Notes under the pieces: generated by a model
The model's input: the letters and a program-made list of their open reading frames with translations, nothing else
The model's database searches: none
What the model was told of the DNA's origin: nothing
In this document: piece by piece, positions 19,239-27,655 of the stretch
Position numbering within the stretch: the first letter of the stretch is position 1
Layout of the letters: every line of letters starts with the position of its first letter
Assembly (NCBI GenBank): GCA_947632435.1
Contig: CANRPC010000010.1
Location: 1 to 64,000, forward strand
Source: an uncultured Bacilli bacterium
GTDB taxonomy: Bacteria; Bacillota_I; Bacilli_A; RFN20; CAG-449
Length of the DNA stretch: 64,000 bases
Direction of reading: 5' to 3'
Position numbers and translations under genes: made by a program

Positions 19239-21815
19239 ATGAAAAGAAAAATATTATTAACCACGACAGTTTTAACTTTAACTTGCTTAATGGGGTGGAA
19301 TCAATTATCTCACATAAAAGAAACAGATGATCAAAAAGTAAATCTTTTGGATAATCAACAAAAAGGTTTAATTTTACCTCAAATTGAGGGTGTAAATATT
19401 GTTAGTGATAAATTAGAACCAATGGCTAATGAATTAGTTAAATTAACAATTTCACCTAAAGATCCATTGTCAAAAAGAATTAATGAAGTTAGGGTAAATA
19501 ATAAGATTATTAAAGGACAAAAATCTTTAGAAGATGATACTATTTCTTATGAATTTAAGATGCCAGATAATGATGTGGCTATTGTCGATGTATTCGCTGT
19601 TGATTTGCATAAAATTTTAATTGATGAAAGTGTTAAAGATAGCTTAAGCATTTATGGTGTTGAAAATAATGTTGCTGCAGAAAATGAGGTTGTGGAATTT
19701 AGACCAGTTAGTTATGCAGGATATTATTTTAAACAAGTTGAAGCTATTGATGATGATGTTGAAATTACTCCAGTTGAAGGAAAAAGCAATTGGTATAAAT
19801 TTACAATGCCTTCTCATGATGTTACTTTAACTTCTGTAGTTGGAAAAAATATATATCAACTAAGTTTTGCAGATAATTTTGTTGTCGAAGGTGAAACAAA
19901 AGAAGTAATTTGGAATTTAGATACTGAAAGTGAAGTTAAAGATGGTAAGTATTATGAATATGGCAAAGAATTATCATTTAAAATTGACAGTGTTTCAAAT
20001 AAATATAAAATTGGAAATACTTATTTAGATGATACATTACTTACTTTAAATGAAGAAGATGGAAAATATCATTTCACAATGCCTTCTTACGATGCAAAAA
20101 TTAATTTTACTTATGATTTATGGTATCGTAACTTAACATTAAATGATTTATCAGATAATCTTTCATTCAGTTTAAAAACTTTAGTGGATGATGAAGAAAA
20201 AGATGTAACAGATAACAATTTAGTTGCAGGCAATGAAGTTAGAATCTATGTTACAAATGATGTTGCTAATCCTCATTTTTTACCAACATTTGCTTTTAAA
20301 GGTAAAAATAGTGATGATGAAGAATTTAAAAATATTAATGTTTCAGTAACGGAACCAAGTTTAGATAAAGACTATTATTCTTTCATTGTTCCAACTTATG
20401 ATGAAATAGATTTAACTCTTCAAGATAGATATGGAGTTATTGAAGAAGATGCTATATATGGTGAGTATGAAGGTGGATATAATTTAAATAGTTCAAGTAA
20501 TGCTTCTGCAAGTGTTACAAGCAATTTTAAATTCAGATCTTCTAGTTATTCATCTTATGAAGATAAAGGTTTGATAGAATTTGTAAATCAAGGTGATTAT
20601 TCTTCTTTAAAAACAAGTACAAATCAAATTTTCTATGATGGAGTTGATACTTTATTTACATTTGATTTAAATGCGCCTCAATTAGCTAATATAAAATTAT
20701 TTTCTAAAGGACATAATAATTTTAGTTCTAGTAACTCTTTTGCTTATTATGTATCAAGTGAAACTAATACAAATAATGTTAGTAAATTGTTTATACATGC
20801 AGAATTTTCTGATCAAACTGTTAAAGAACTTTACTTTGATTTTGAAACATTAACAATATATTGGGATGCAAACTATAGTTTAGTAAGTGGAACAAATGGT
20901 AGTACAGTTGGAGATGTTTTAGAAATAACTACGGAAGATAATACTTTATTATCAGTATTTGAAATTGAAACTAAAGGCTCTTCATATTCAGGTTCTGCAC
21001 ATAAAGTTAAAAGTTATGTTATTGATGAATATCGAGGTACTTATTTACCAAGTGAAGGAGAAAGCGAAACTGACAATTTATTTATCAATGGATATGGTGA
21101 ATTAACAATTGGTGAAAATAAATATTCATACACATTAGAGGATAATCTTTTAATTACTTTTGTTAATGATGAAACAAGATATTATTTATTAAATAAAGAA
21201 GATTTTACATATTCAAGAAGTGATGATCAACTTTCAGGTACTTATCAGTTTAATAGTGATGAAGGAAATAAAACTTTAATATTAGATGGTAAAGGTAATG
21301 CCACACTTGATGAAGTTCAAGGAACTTATATTAGATTAGCAAAAGATAAAATAGCGTTAAAAGTTGAAAATCAAACTTACTATGTTAAACTTGATACTTC
21401 ACTAAATACTTTTGAATTTAAAATTATTGATCAGTTATATGAATGGGTTGAAAGTTCAACTGAATATACATTTGATAATGAAAATGGTGTTTTAAAATCT
21501 AATAATTATCACCAAAATAGTTCTTCTGCTGAAATTGGTATACGTGCTTTAGAAAACGTTACGATATCTTTTACTTATAATGTATCTTCAGAAGGTTCTT
21601 ATACAATTTATGATTATTTAACTATAAAACGTAATGATGAAGTAATTTTAACTAAACTTGGTGGAAAACAAGGCACAGGAGATGTCGATTATTCTATTGA
21701 ACTTCAAGCAGGTGATACTTTAACATTTATCTATTCTAAAGATAGCTCTGGTGATGGTGGAGATGATTGTGCATTAATTAAAAACTTGAAGATTTATGGA
21801 ATTAGCATCCTTTAA
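19239..21815 (+). CDS. InlB-repeat surface protein, paralog lacking lipobox Cys
   Basis: 858 aa, the tandem paralog of the preceding gene. It shares the FxMPxxxV repeats (FKMPDNDVAIVDVF, FTMPSHDVTLTSVV, FTMPSYDAKINFTY) and the C-terminal units (NGYGELTIGENKYSYTLEDN in this protein). The signal sequence ends CLMGW where the paralog has ALMGC, so the lipid-attachment cysteine is lost. The protein may stay anchored by its N-terminal helix or be released. The last 110 residues add a jelly-roll-like domain (VTISFTYNVSSEG ... GDTLTFIYSKD) absent from the first copy. AAGGAGATATATTGTTAT precedes the ATG. Co-transcription with the first copy is likely. Confidence 0.7.
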   Translation: MKRKILLTTTVLTLTCLMGWNQLSHIKETDDQKVNLLDNQQKGLILPQIEGVNIVSDKLEPMANELVKLTISPKDPLSKRINEVRVNNKIIKGQKSLEDDTISYEFKMPDNDVAIVDVFAVDLHKILIDESVKDSLSIYGVENNVAAENEVVEFRPVSYAGYYFKQVEAIDDDVEITPVEGKSNWYKFTMPSHDVTLTSVVGKNIYQLSFADNFVVEGETKEVIWNLDTESEVKDGKYYEYGKELSFKIDSVSNKYKIGNTYLDDTLLTLNEEDGKYHFTMPSYDAKINFTYDLWYRNLTLNDLSDNLSFSLKTLVDDEEKDVTDNNLVAGNEVRIYVTNDVANPHFLPTFAFKGKNSDDEEFKNINVSVTEPSLDKDYYSFIVPTYDEIDLTLQDRYGVIEEDAIYGEYEGGYNLNSSSNASASVTSNFKFRSSSYSSYEDKGLIEFVNQGDYSSLKTSTNQIFYDGVDTLFTFDLNAPQLANIKLFSKGHNNFSSSNSFAYYVSSETNTNNVSKLFIHAEFSDQTVKELYFDFETLTIYWDANYSLVSGTNGSTVGDVLEITTEDNTLLSVFEIETKGSSYSGSAHKVKSYVIDEYRGTYLPSEGESETDNLFINGYGELTIGENKYSYTLEDNLLITFVNDETRYYLLNKEDFTYSRSDDQLSGTYQFNSDEGNKTLILDGKGNATLDEVQGTYIRLAKDKIALKVENQTYYVKLDTSLNTFEFKIIDQLYEWVESSTEYTFDNENGVLKSNNYHQNSSSAEIGIRALENVTISFTYNVSSEGSYTIYDYLTIKRNDEVILTKLGGKQGTGDVDYSIELQAGDTLTFIYSKDSSGDGGDDCALIKNLKIYGISIL

Positions 21816-21839
21816 AAAATAATAAAAAAAACAAAAAAA

Positions 21840-21878
21840 GGGTATTACAATTTAATAAAGTAATATCCTTTATTTTTT
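21840..21878 (+). terminator. Terminator after the InlB-repeat genes
   Basis: GGGTATTAC (21840-21848) pairs with GTAATATCC (21860-21868, one G-U), followed by a T-rich run. Confidence 0.8.
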
Positions 21879-21948
21879 GCTTAAAAAATCGATTTATTAC
21901 TTAAAATAATTTTTAGCAAAAGTAAAATCAAATTTTTTAAAATTATTC

Positions 21949-21977
21949 TTGCATATACATATTAATTTTATTATTAT
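21949..21977 (+). promoter_or_regulatory. potD promoter
   Basis: TTGCAT (21949-21954), 17-bp spacer, TATTAT (21972-21977). The same TTCTTGCAT box recurs at the promoter at 29348. Confidence 0.6.
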
Positions 21978-22012
21978 TTTATCGTGATTTTCATAAGGGA
22001 GGTTTAAATAAA

Positions 22013-23149
22013 ATGAAAAGAAAAATTTTATTTGTTGCTACTTTAGCATTATCGACATTTGCTATGCAGATGAGTTTAACTTCATGTTCTTCAAAAACTA
22101 CGTTAAAAGTTTTTAACTGGGGAGAATATATCCAAATGGATTTATTAAAGCAATTTGAAAAAGAATATGATTGTAAAGTAAAATACTCTACTTTTAATTC
22201 TAATGAAGATGCTTTAATTCAAATGGAAAACAATTCATTTGATGTTGTTGTTCCAAGTGATTATGCTATTGAAGAACTTGCTTCTAAAAATATGATTCAA
22301 GAACTTGATTGGAATAAAATATATCAAGAATATGCAAAAAGCGAAGAATTAACTTTAGAAGTTACTGATCCTTTAGCTGCTATGAAAGAGCAATATACTG
22401 ATTTTGTAAATAAAATTACCACTGACTTAAAAAATGATACTAATTCATTTGACTTTTTTAAATATGCAGCACCTTATTTTTCAGGAAATGTAGGAATAGT
22501 TTATGATGCAGATAAAATTTCTGCCGAAGAAATAGCACAAGATGGTTGGAATATTGTTCGTAATGGCTCATATAAAGTTGCCTATTATGATTCTTCACGT
22601 GATGGTTTTATGCCACCTTTAAAAGAATTAGGAAAATCAATGAATACTACTTCAAAAAGTGATATCGATGAAGCTGTAAATTGGTTAAAAGAACAAAAAC
22701 AATCTGTAGGTAAAAATTTATCTTATGTAACTGATGAAGTATTAGATGGTGTTATAAATGGTGTCTATGATATTGCATTAGTTTATTCTGGTGATGCTTG
22801 TTATATGATGAGTGAATCAAATCGTAATCTTGATTTTTATGTACCAACAAACGGCACAAATGTCTGGGTTGATGGGATGGTAATTCCAACTAGTTCAAAA
22901 CAAGTTGATTTAGCTTATAAATTTATTGCTTTTATGACTAGATCTAATTCTTCTTATCAAAATGCTTTAGAAGTTTGTTATACTCCTACAACAAAAAAGG
23001 CTTTAGATTTATTTTTAAATGATGATGACTTTAAAGATTATCAATCTTATTATTCATATGAAATTCAACCACTTGATGAAATATATCGTTATAACTCATC
23101 AATTAAAAAATATATGGATGATAAATGGCAAGATGTCATGAATGCTTAA
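22013..23149 (+). CDS. potD: Spermidine/putrescine-binding lipoprotein
   Basis: 378-aa substrate-binding protein of the polyamine importer, held outside the membrane by a lipid on C25 (LTSC lipobox). The mature start TLKVFNWGEYI and the segments FDVVVPSDYAIEEL, YAAPYFSGNVGIVYD, NGVYDIALVYSGDA and VWVDGMVIPTSSK are characteristic of PotD/PotF. A good ribosome site (AAGGGAGG) lies 8-12 nt before the ATG. It has its own promoter and terminator. It is separated from potABC by two surface-protein genes, although it must work with them. Confidence 0.93.
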   Translation: MKRKILFVATLALSTFAMQMSLTSCSSKTTLKVFNWGEYIQMDLLKQFEKEYDCKVKYSTFNSNEDALIQMENNSFDVVVPSDYAIEELASKNMIQELDWNKIYQEYAKSEELTLEVTDPLAAMKEQYTDFVNKITTDLKNDTNSFDFFKYAAPYFSGNVGIVYDADKISAEEIAQDGWNIVRNGSYKVAYYDSSRDGFMPPLKELGKSMNTTSKSDIDEAVNWLKEQKQSVGKNLSYVTDEVLDGVINGVYDIALVYSGDACYMMSESNRNLDFYVPTNGTNVWVDGMVIPTSSKQVDLAYKFIAFMTRSNSSYQNALEVCYTPTTKKALDLFLNDDDFKDYQSYYSYEIQPLDEIYRYNSSIKKYMDDKWQDVMNA

Positions 23150-23172
23150 ATATTAAATAATAAATTAATTTG

Positions 23173-23209
23173 AGAGGTGCAATTAAATTTTATTTACACC
23201 TCTTTTTTT
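23173..23209 (+). terminator. Terminator after potD
   Basis: AGAGGTG (23173-23179) pairs with CACCTCT (23197-23203), then a T-run. Confidence 0.85.
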
Positions 23210-23212
23210 ATA

Positions 23213-23241
23213 TTCACATATTTTGATTTTTTAAATATAAT
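23213..23241 (+). promoter_or_regulatory. Promoter for the DUF3737-malY genes
   Basis: TTCACA (23213-23218), 17-bp spacer, TATAAT (23236-23241). The leader to the first gene is about 105 nt. Confidence 0.6.
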
Positions 23242-23352
23242 TGATTAGAGAATTATAGATATTTAGTTTATGATTTTAAAGGTTAATTTTCCTATATTAT
23301 TTAATGTATTTTGTTCCAAAAAGGAGTAAAATTAAATTAATGGTGAATTAAA

Positions 23353-24192
23353 ATGAAAATGGTAGAGAATCAAAAATTTAATAGCGAAAGAGATTTATTT
23401 CAAAGCCGTGAAATTGAAGTTAAAAATTGTGAATTTTATGATGGTGAATCACCATTAAAAGAATCATTAAATATAAAAGTTATTTCTTCTAAATTCGCTT
23501 GGAAATATCCGATTTGGTATAGCAATAATGTAGAAGTAAATAATTGCCTTTTTTTAGAAACTGCTCGTTCAGGAATTTGGTATACTAATAATTTAAATTT
23601 TTTTGATAATGATTTAAGAGCACCAAAATATTTTCGCCGTTGTAATAATATTAAAATTACAAATTGTAAAATGTTTAATGCTCTTGAAACATTATGGAAT
23701 TCACAAAATATTTTTATAAAAGATTGTGAAGTTAAAGGAGATTATTTTGGTTTTAATTCTTCTTTTGCTACGATAGAAAATCTTCATCTTGAGGGTAATT
23801 ATTTTTTTGATGGAGGAAAAAATATTAAAGTATATAATTCACGTTTAATTTCAAAAGATGCATTTTGGAATTGTGAAAATGTGTACGTAAAAGATTCTTA
23901 TATTGATGGAGAATATCTTGGTTGGAATTCCAAAAATGTTACATTTGAAAATTGCACTATTACTTCTTTACAAGGATTATGCTATATGCAAAATGTCAAA
24001 TTAATAAATTGCAAATTAATCAATACTACTTTGGCATTTGAATATTCCTCTGTCGATGCAGAAATTATTAATGTCATCGATAGCGTTTTTAATCCTTTAT
24101 CAGGAAAAATTATTGCAAAAGGTATTAATGAACTTACTCTTGATGAAACAAAAATTGATCCTTCAAAAACAGAAATAATTATAAAGGGATGA
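23353..24192 (+). CDS. DUF3737 family protein
   Basis: 279 aa of the DUF3737 family, a parallel beta-helix of short repeats with many Asn, Cys and aromatic residues (NVEVNNCLF, NIKITNCKMF, NVTFENCTI, NVKLINCKL). Each repeat gives one coil. It has no signal peptide, so it is cytoplasmic. Its function is unknown. A start at 23359 is also possible. It overlaps or abuts the aminotransferase gene and should be co-expressed with it. The repeat pattern recalls pectin-active beta-helices, but no catalytic residues of those families are evident. Confidence 0.8.
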   Translation: MKMVENQKFNSERDLFQSREIEVKNCEFYDGESPLKESLNIKVISSKFAWKYPIWYSNNVEVNNCLFLETARSGIWYTNNLNFFDNDLRAPKYFRRCNNIKITNCKMFNALETLWNSQNIFIKDCEVKGDYFGFNSSFATIENLHLEGNYFFDGGKNIKVYNSRLISKDAFWNCENVYVKDSYIDGEYLGWNSKNVTFENCTITSLQGLCYMQNVKLINCKLINTTLAFEYSSVDAEIINVIDSVFNPLSGKIIAKGINELTLDETKIDPSKTEIIIKG

Positions 24193-24197
24193 TTAAA

Positions 24198-25361
24198 ATG
24201 AAATATGATTTTGATAAAGAAACTAATCGCTTAAATAAAGACTCATTAAAATGGAATGTCAAAGAAAATGAACTTCCAATGTGGGTAGCGGATATGGATT
24301 TTGAAACTGCTCCATTTATTAAAGAAGACTTAGCTAAAAGAGTTGAAGAAGGTATTTTTGGTTATAATGAAGTCAGTGATAATTGGTATGAAGCATATAT
24401 AAATTTTTGGCAAAAAAGGCATCATTTTAGCATAAAAAAAGAATGGATGATGTTTTGTTTAGGTGTTGTTCCTGCAATTTCATCAATTGTTAGAAGAGTA
24501 ACATCAATTGGTGACTTTGTTGTTTTATTAACACCTACTTATAATATATTTTTTAATTCGATAATTAATAATGGTAGACATCCTTTAGAATCAAAATTAA
24601 CTTATAAAAATCATAAATACTCTATTGATTTTGCCGATTTAGAAAATAAATTAAAGGATCCTTTAACAACGTTATTTATTCTTTGTAATCCACATAATCC
24701 AATTGGTAAAATATGGGATAAAAAAACATTAAAAAAGATTGGTGATCTTTGTTATAAATATAATGTTTTAGTTCTATCTGATGAAATTCATTGTGATTTA
24801 GTTGATCCAAATAAAGAATATATTCCTTTTGCATCTATATCGAAAATTAATCAAAAAATTTCTTTGACTTGTATTTCTGTTTCCAAAGCCTTTAATTTAG
24901 CAGGTATTCAAACTGCTGCTATAATTGTTCCTGATAAATTTCTTTTTAATAAAGTTAATAGAGCCATCAATAGCGATGAAATAGCGGAACCTAATTCTTT
25001 TGCTCAAGTTGCTGTTATATCTGCATTGACAAAAGGTGAAGATTATCTTGATCAATTAAGAAATTATATTTTTGAAAATAAAAAGTTTGTGCGCGAACAA
25101 TTAAAACATTTTCATGGAATAAAAGTAATTGATTCAGATGCTACTTATTTGTTATGGATTGATATTTCTGCTTTAAAAACTAATGCAAATGATTTATGCA
25201 CTTTTATTAGAGAAAAAACAGGATTATATTTATCAAATGGTGAACAATTTAAAGGAAATGGAAAATATTTCATTAGAATGAATGTTGCCACTCAAAGATA
25301 TCGTGTTGTAGATGGAATAAAACGATTTAAAAATGCCATTGAGGAATTTATTAATCTCTAA
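24198..25361 (+). CDS. MalY/PatB family aminotransferase (C-S lyase)
   Basis: 387-aa PLP enzyme of fold-type I. The opening MWVADMDFETAP is typical of MalY/PatB. FILCNPHNPIGKIW, LSDEIHCDL and SVSKAFNLAGIQ (PLP lysine at about K230) form the cofactor site, and the final FIRMNVAT holds the carboxylate-binding Arg. Members cleave cystathionine or cysteine conjugates and some act in regulation. The ATG at 24198 is preferred because AAAGGG lies about 9 nt upstream; an ATG at 24189 overlaps the DUF3737 stop. The last 11 bp overlap the convergent ABC transporter gene. Confidence 0.87.
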   Translation: MKYDFDKETNRLNKDSLKWNVKENELPMWVADMDFETAPFIKEDLAKRVEEGIFGYNEVSDNWYEAYINFWQKRHHFSIKKEWMMFCLGVVPAISSIVRRVTSIGDFVVLLTPTYNIFFNSIINNGRHPLESKLTYKNHKYSIDFADLENKLKDPLTTLFILCNPHNPIGKIWDKKTLKKIGDLCYKYNVLVLSDEIHCDLVDPNKEYIPFASISKINQKISLTCISVSKAFNLAGIQTAAIIVPDKFLFNKVNRAINSDEIAEPNSFAQVAVISALTKGEDYLDQLRNYIFENKKFVREQLKHFHGIKVIDSDATYLLWIDISALKTNANDLCTFIREKTGLYLSNGEQFKGNGKYFIRMNVATQRYRVVDGIKRFKNAIEEFINL

Positions 25362-27072
25362 ATTGGTATTGATATAATCTAGCGTAAATACCATTTAATT
25401 TTATTAAGGAATCGTGAGTTCCTTTTTCTTTTATTTCTCCATCGTTAATAACTATAATTTCATCTGCTTTTTTAACAGTTGATAATCTATGCGCTACAAC
25501 AATCGTAGTTCTTCCTTGACATAAATTTTCTAATGCTTGTTGAATTTGCATTTCCGTAACATTATCTAATGCAGATGTTGCTTCATCAAGAATTAAAATT
25601 TCAGGATTTTTTAAAAAAGCTCTAGCAATAGAAATACGTTGTTTTTGACCACCTGATAATTTTACCCCTCTTTCACCAACATATGTATCATATGTAAATT
25701 CAAGGCTCATAATAAATTCATGTATATTTGCTTTTTTTGCAGCTTCAATAATTTCTTCTTCAGTTGCATTAGGCTTTCCATAAGCAATATTTTCTTTAAC
25801 TGTACCAGCAAATAAAAATACATCTTGAGCAACTATACCAATGTGCTCTCTTAAAGATGAAAATGTAAATTTTTTAATATCAATTCCATCGATTGTTATT
25901 ATTCCATCATTAATTTCATAAAAGCGTGGTAATAAATGACAAATTGTTGTTTTACCTCCACCAGTAGGACCAACTAAAGCAATAGTAGATCCTTTTTTAA
26001 TTTTTAAAGAAAAATTTTTAAGCACTAAAGGTAGATTTTTTTTATAATTAAAATTAATATTTTTATATTCTATCTCCTCATTAAAATTTTTTAATATTAA
26101 AGGATTTTTATCTTCCTTTTCCTCTTCTTCATGCATTATTTCTACAAAACGTTCAAAGCCAGTCATACCTGATTGTATTTGTTCAAAAATATTAATAAAT
26201 GTTCTTATAGGATTTATAAGAGTAGCGATATATAGAATATACGCGGTCAATTCACCAATATCGATAATTTCAAAATAAAAGAATAATCCACCAGAAAAAA
26301 TAGCTACAAGATAAAGAAAATCTGTAAAAAAATTCATTCCTGAATTAAATATTCCCATTTGTTTATAAGCCTTTGCTCTTGCATCTTGAAATGCTAAATT
26401 TGAATTTTTAAATTTATTTTTTTCATATTCAAGTGCGTTATATGCTTTTAAAACTCTAATTCCCGCGACAGATGATTCTACTTGAGAATTAATTTCTCCA
26501 GTTTTAATACGCATTTCTTTAAATGCTTGTTTTTGTTTTTTTCTTCTATAAATTGCAAATGATACAATCAAAGGCACAATACATAAAATAATTAAAGCTA
26601 AATATATGTTAATTGTGCATAACATTATAAATGCTCCGATAAAAGTAATAATAGATAAAAATAAATCTTCGGGTCCATGATGGGCAAGTTCTGATATATC
26701 CATTAAGTCATTGATAATTCTTGACATTATTGTGCCAGTTTTATTGTTATCATAGTAATTAAAAGGTAGTTTTTCTAATTTTTCAAACATTGTTTGGCGC
26801 ATATCACCTTGAATTCTTACACCTACAATATGACCATAATATTGAATAAAATAATTTAAAAATAGTTTAACTACATAAATGAAAAAAAGAACAATACACC
26901 AAATAATTATAAGATTTAAGGCTTTATTTGGAACATAAATATTAATAATGTTTTTTACAATATTAGGATAGAATAAATTACAAAGTGCGACAATTAATGC
27001 ACATATAATATCCGCGATAAATAATTTTTTATGCGGTTTGTAAAAAGAAAAAAAATATTGTAAATTTCTCAT
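25351..27072 (-). CDS. ABC exporter with fused permease and ATPase
   Basis: 573 aa: six membrane helices in the first about 300 residues, then an ATPase with Walker A GPTGGGKTT, Q-loop VAQDVFLF, signature LSGGQKQR, Walker B ILILDEATSALD and the switch His in VVAHRLSTV. This is the MsbA/BmrA/LmrA-type half-transporter, probably a homodimer exporting lipids, drugs or peptides. No partner half-transporter is adjacent. The ATG at 27070-27072 is chosen because AGGTGATAATT precedes it; an in-frame GTG three codons upstream overlaps that site. It converges on malY with an 11-bp 3' overlap. Confidence 0.92.
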   Translation of the reverse strand: MRNLQYFFSFYKPHKKLFIADIICALIVALCNLFYPNIVKNIINIYVPNKALNLIIIWCIVLFFIYVVKLFLNYFIQYYGHIVGVRIQGDMRQTMFEKLEKLPFNYYDNNKTGTIMSRIINDLMDISELAHHGPEDLFLSIITFIGAFIMLCTINIYLALIILCIVPLIVSFAIYRRKKQKQAFKEMRIKTGEINSQVESSVAGIRVLKAYNALEYEKNKFKNSNLAFQDARAKAYKQMGIFNSGMNFFTDFLYLVAIFSGGLFFYFEIIDIGELTAYILYIATLINPIRTFINIFEQIQSGMTGFERFVEIMHEEEEKEDKNPLILKNFNEEIEYKNINFNYKKNLPLVLKNFSLKIKKGSTIALVGPTGGGKTTICHLLPRFYEINDGIITIDGIDIKKFTFSSLREHIGIVAQDVFLFAGTVKENIAYGKPNATEEEIIEAAKKANIHEFIMSLEFTYDTYVGERGVKLSGGQKQRISIARAFLKNPEILILDEATSALDNVTEMQIQQALENLCQGRTTIVVAHRLSTVKKADEIIVINDGEIKEKGTHDSLIKLNGIYARLYQYQFRD

Positions 27073-27104
27073 AATTATCACCTAAATATCTTTTATTTTA
27101 CTTC

Positions 27105-27227
27105 AGAAATATTGTTATTTCAAATAAAGATAACTCGATTACTAAAGAAATTAATCTTCAAAAATCAAATGAAAAAGAAAAAGCTATTATTAATGTTTTG
27201 AATGGAATAATGCAAGAATTAAAATAA
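27105..27227 (+). pseudogene. Possible 3' remnant of a gene
   Basis: A frame with coding-like composition runs to TAA at 27225-27227 and would encode a charged C-terminal tail (…TKEINLQKSNEKEKA…). It has no start codon or ribosome site, and its upstream side is cut off by the ABC transporter promoter region. Two TTGTATCAA repeats follow (27231-27256). Lying beside a tRNA gene, it may be the leftover end of an integrated element. No family was recognised. Confidence 0.25.
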
Positions 27228-27290
27228 AAATTGTATCAAAATTTGTATCAATAAGGTCTAAAAATCGCAAAAACGCAAAAAAACCATAAA

Positions 27291-27314
27291 AAAATGCCAT
27301 TTTTTTGGCATTTT
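27291..27314 (-). terminator. Bidirectional terminator after tRNA-Arg
   Basis: AAAATGCC (27291-27298) and GGCATTTT (27307-27314) form a stem with an A/T-only loop and flanking A and T runs, so it can act on both strands. It lies just past the CCA end of the minus-strand tRNA. Confidence 0.75.
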
Positions 27315-27322
27315 GAAAACAA

Positions 27323-27399
<77 letters not shown>

Positions 27400-27412
27400 A
27401 AATGCAATTTTT

Positions 27413-27440
27413 ATAATAACACAACGAAAAATTTAGTCAA
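27413..27440 (-). promoter_or_regulatory. Promoter of tRNA-Arg(UCU)
   Basis: On the minus strand, TTGACT (27440-27435), a 16-bp spacer, and TATTAT (27418-27413) with a TG extended -10. The start would lie a few bases before the tRNA 5' end. The rest of 27441-27649 is AT-rich sequence in which I see no gene. Confidence 0.65.
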
Positions 27441-27655
27441 GCAAATTTATTTTATTTTTTAACGTTTTCTTTGTTGAAGTTAATCAATTTAAAATCTTTA
27501 AAATTATATTGGATGAAAATTTTATTGTTTTTTCTTATTTTATTAAACCTTTTCTTTCTTTATTTAATAAAAATGTTTAAATTAACTATTTATTTTTTTA
27601 AATAGAATTGTTAAATTACATTTGTAGAGATTAAATATTTTAGAAAGGAATGTTT

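Noticed and set aside
27513-27605. 30-residue hydrophobic open frame
   Set aside because: No ribosome site and composition expected of AT-rich intergenic DNA.
27608-27636. TTGTTA-N17-TTAAAT promoter for the CE12-like gene
   Set aside because: Transcription would begin within the ribosome site, leaving no usable leader.
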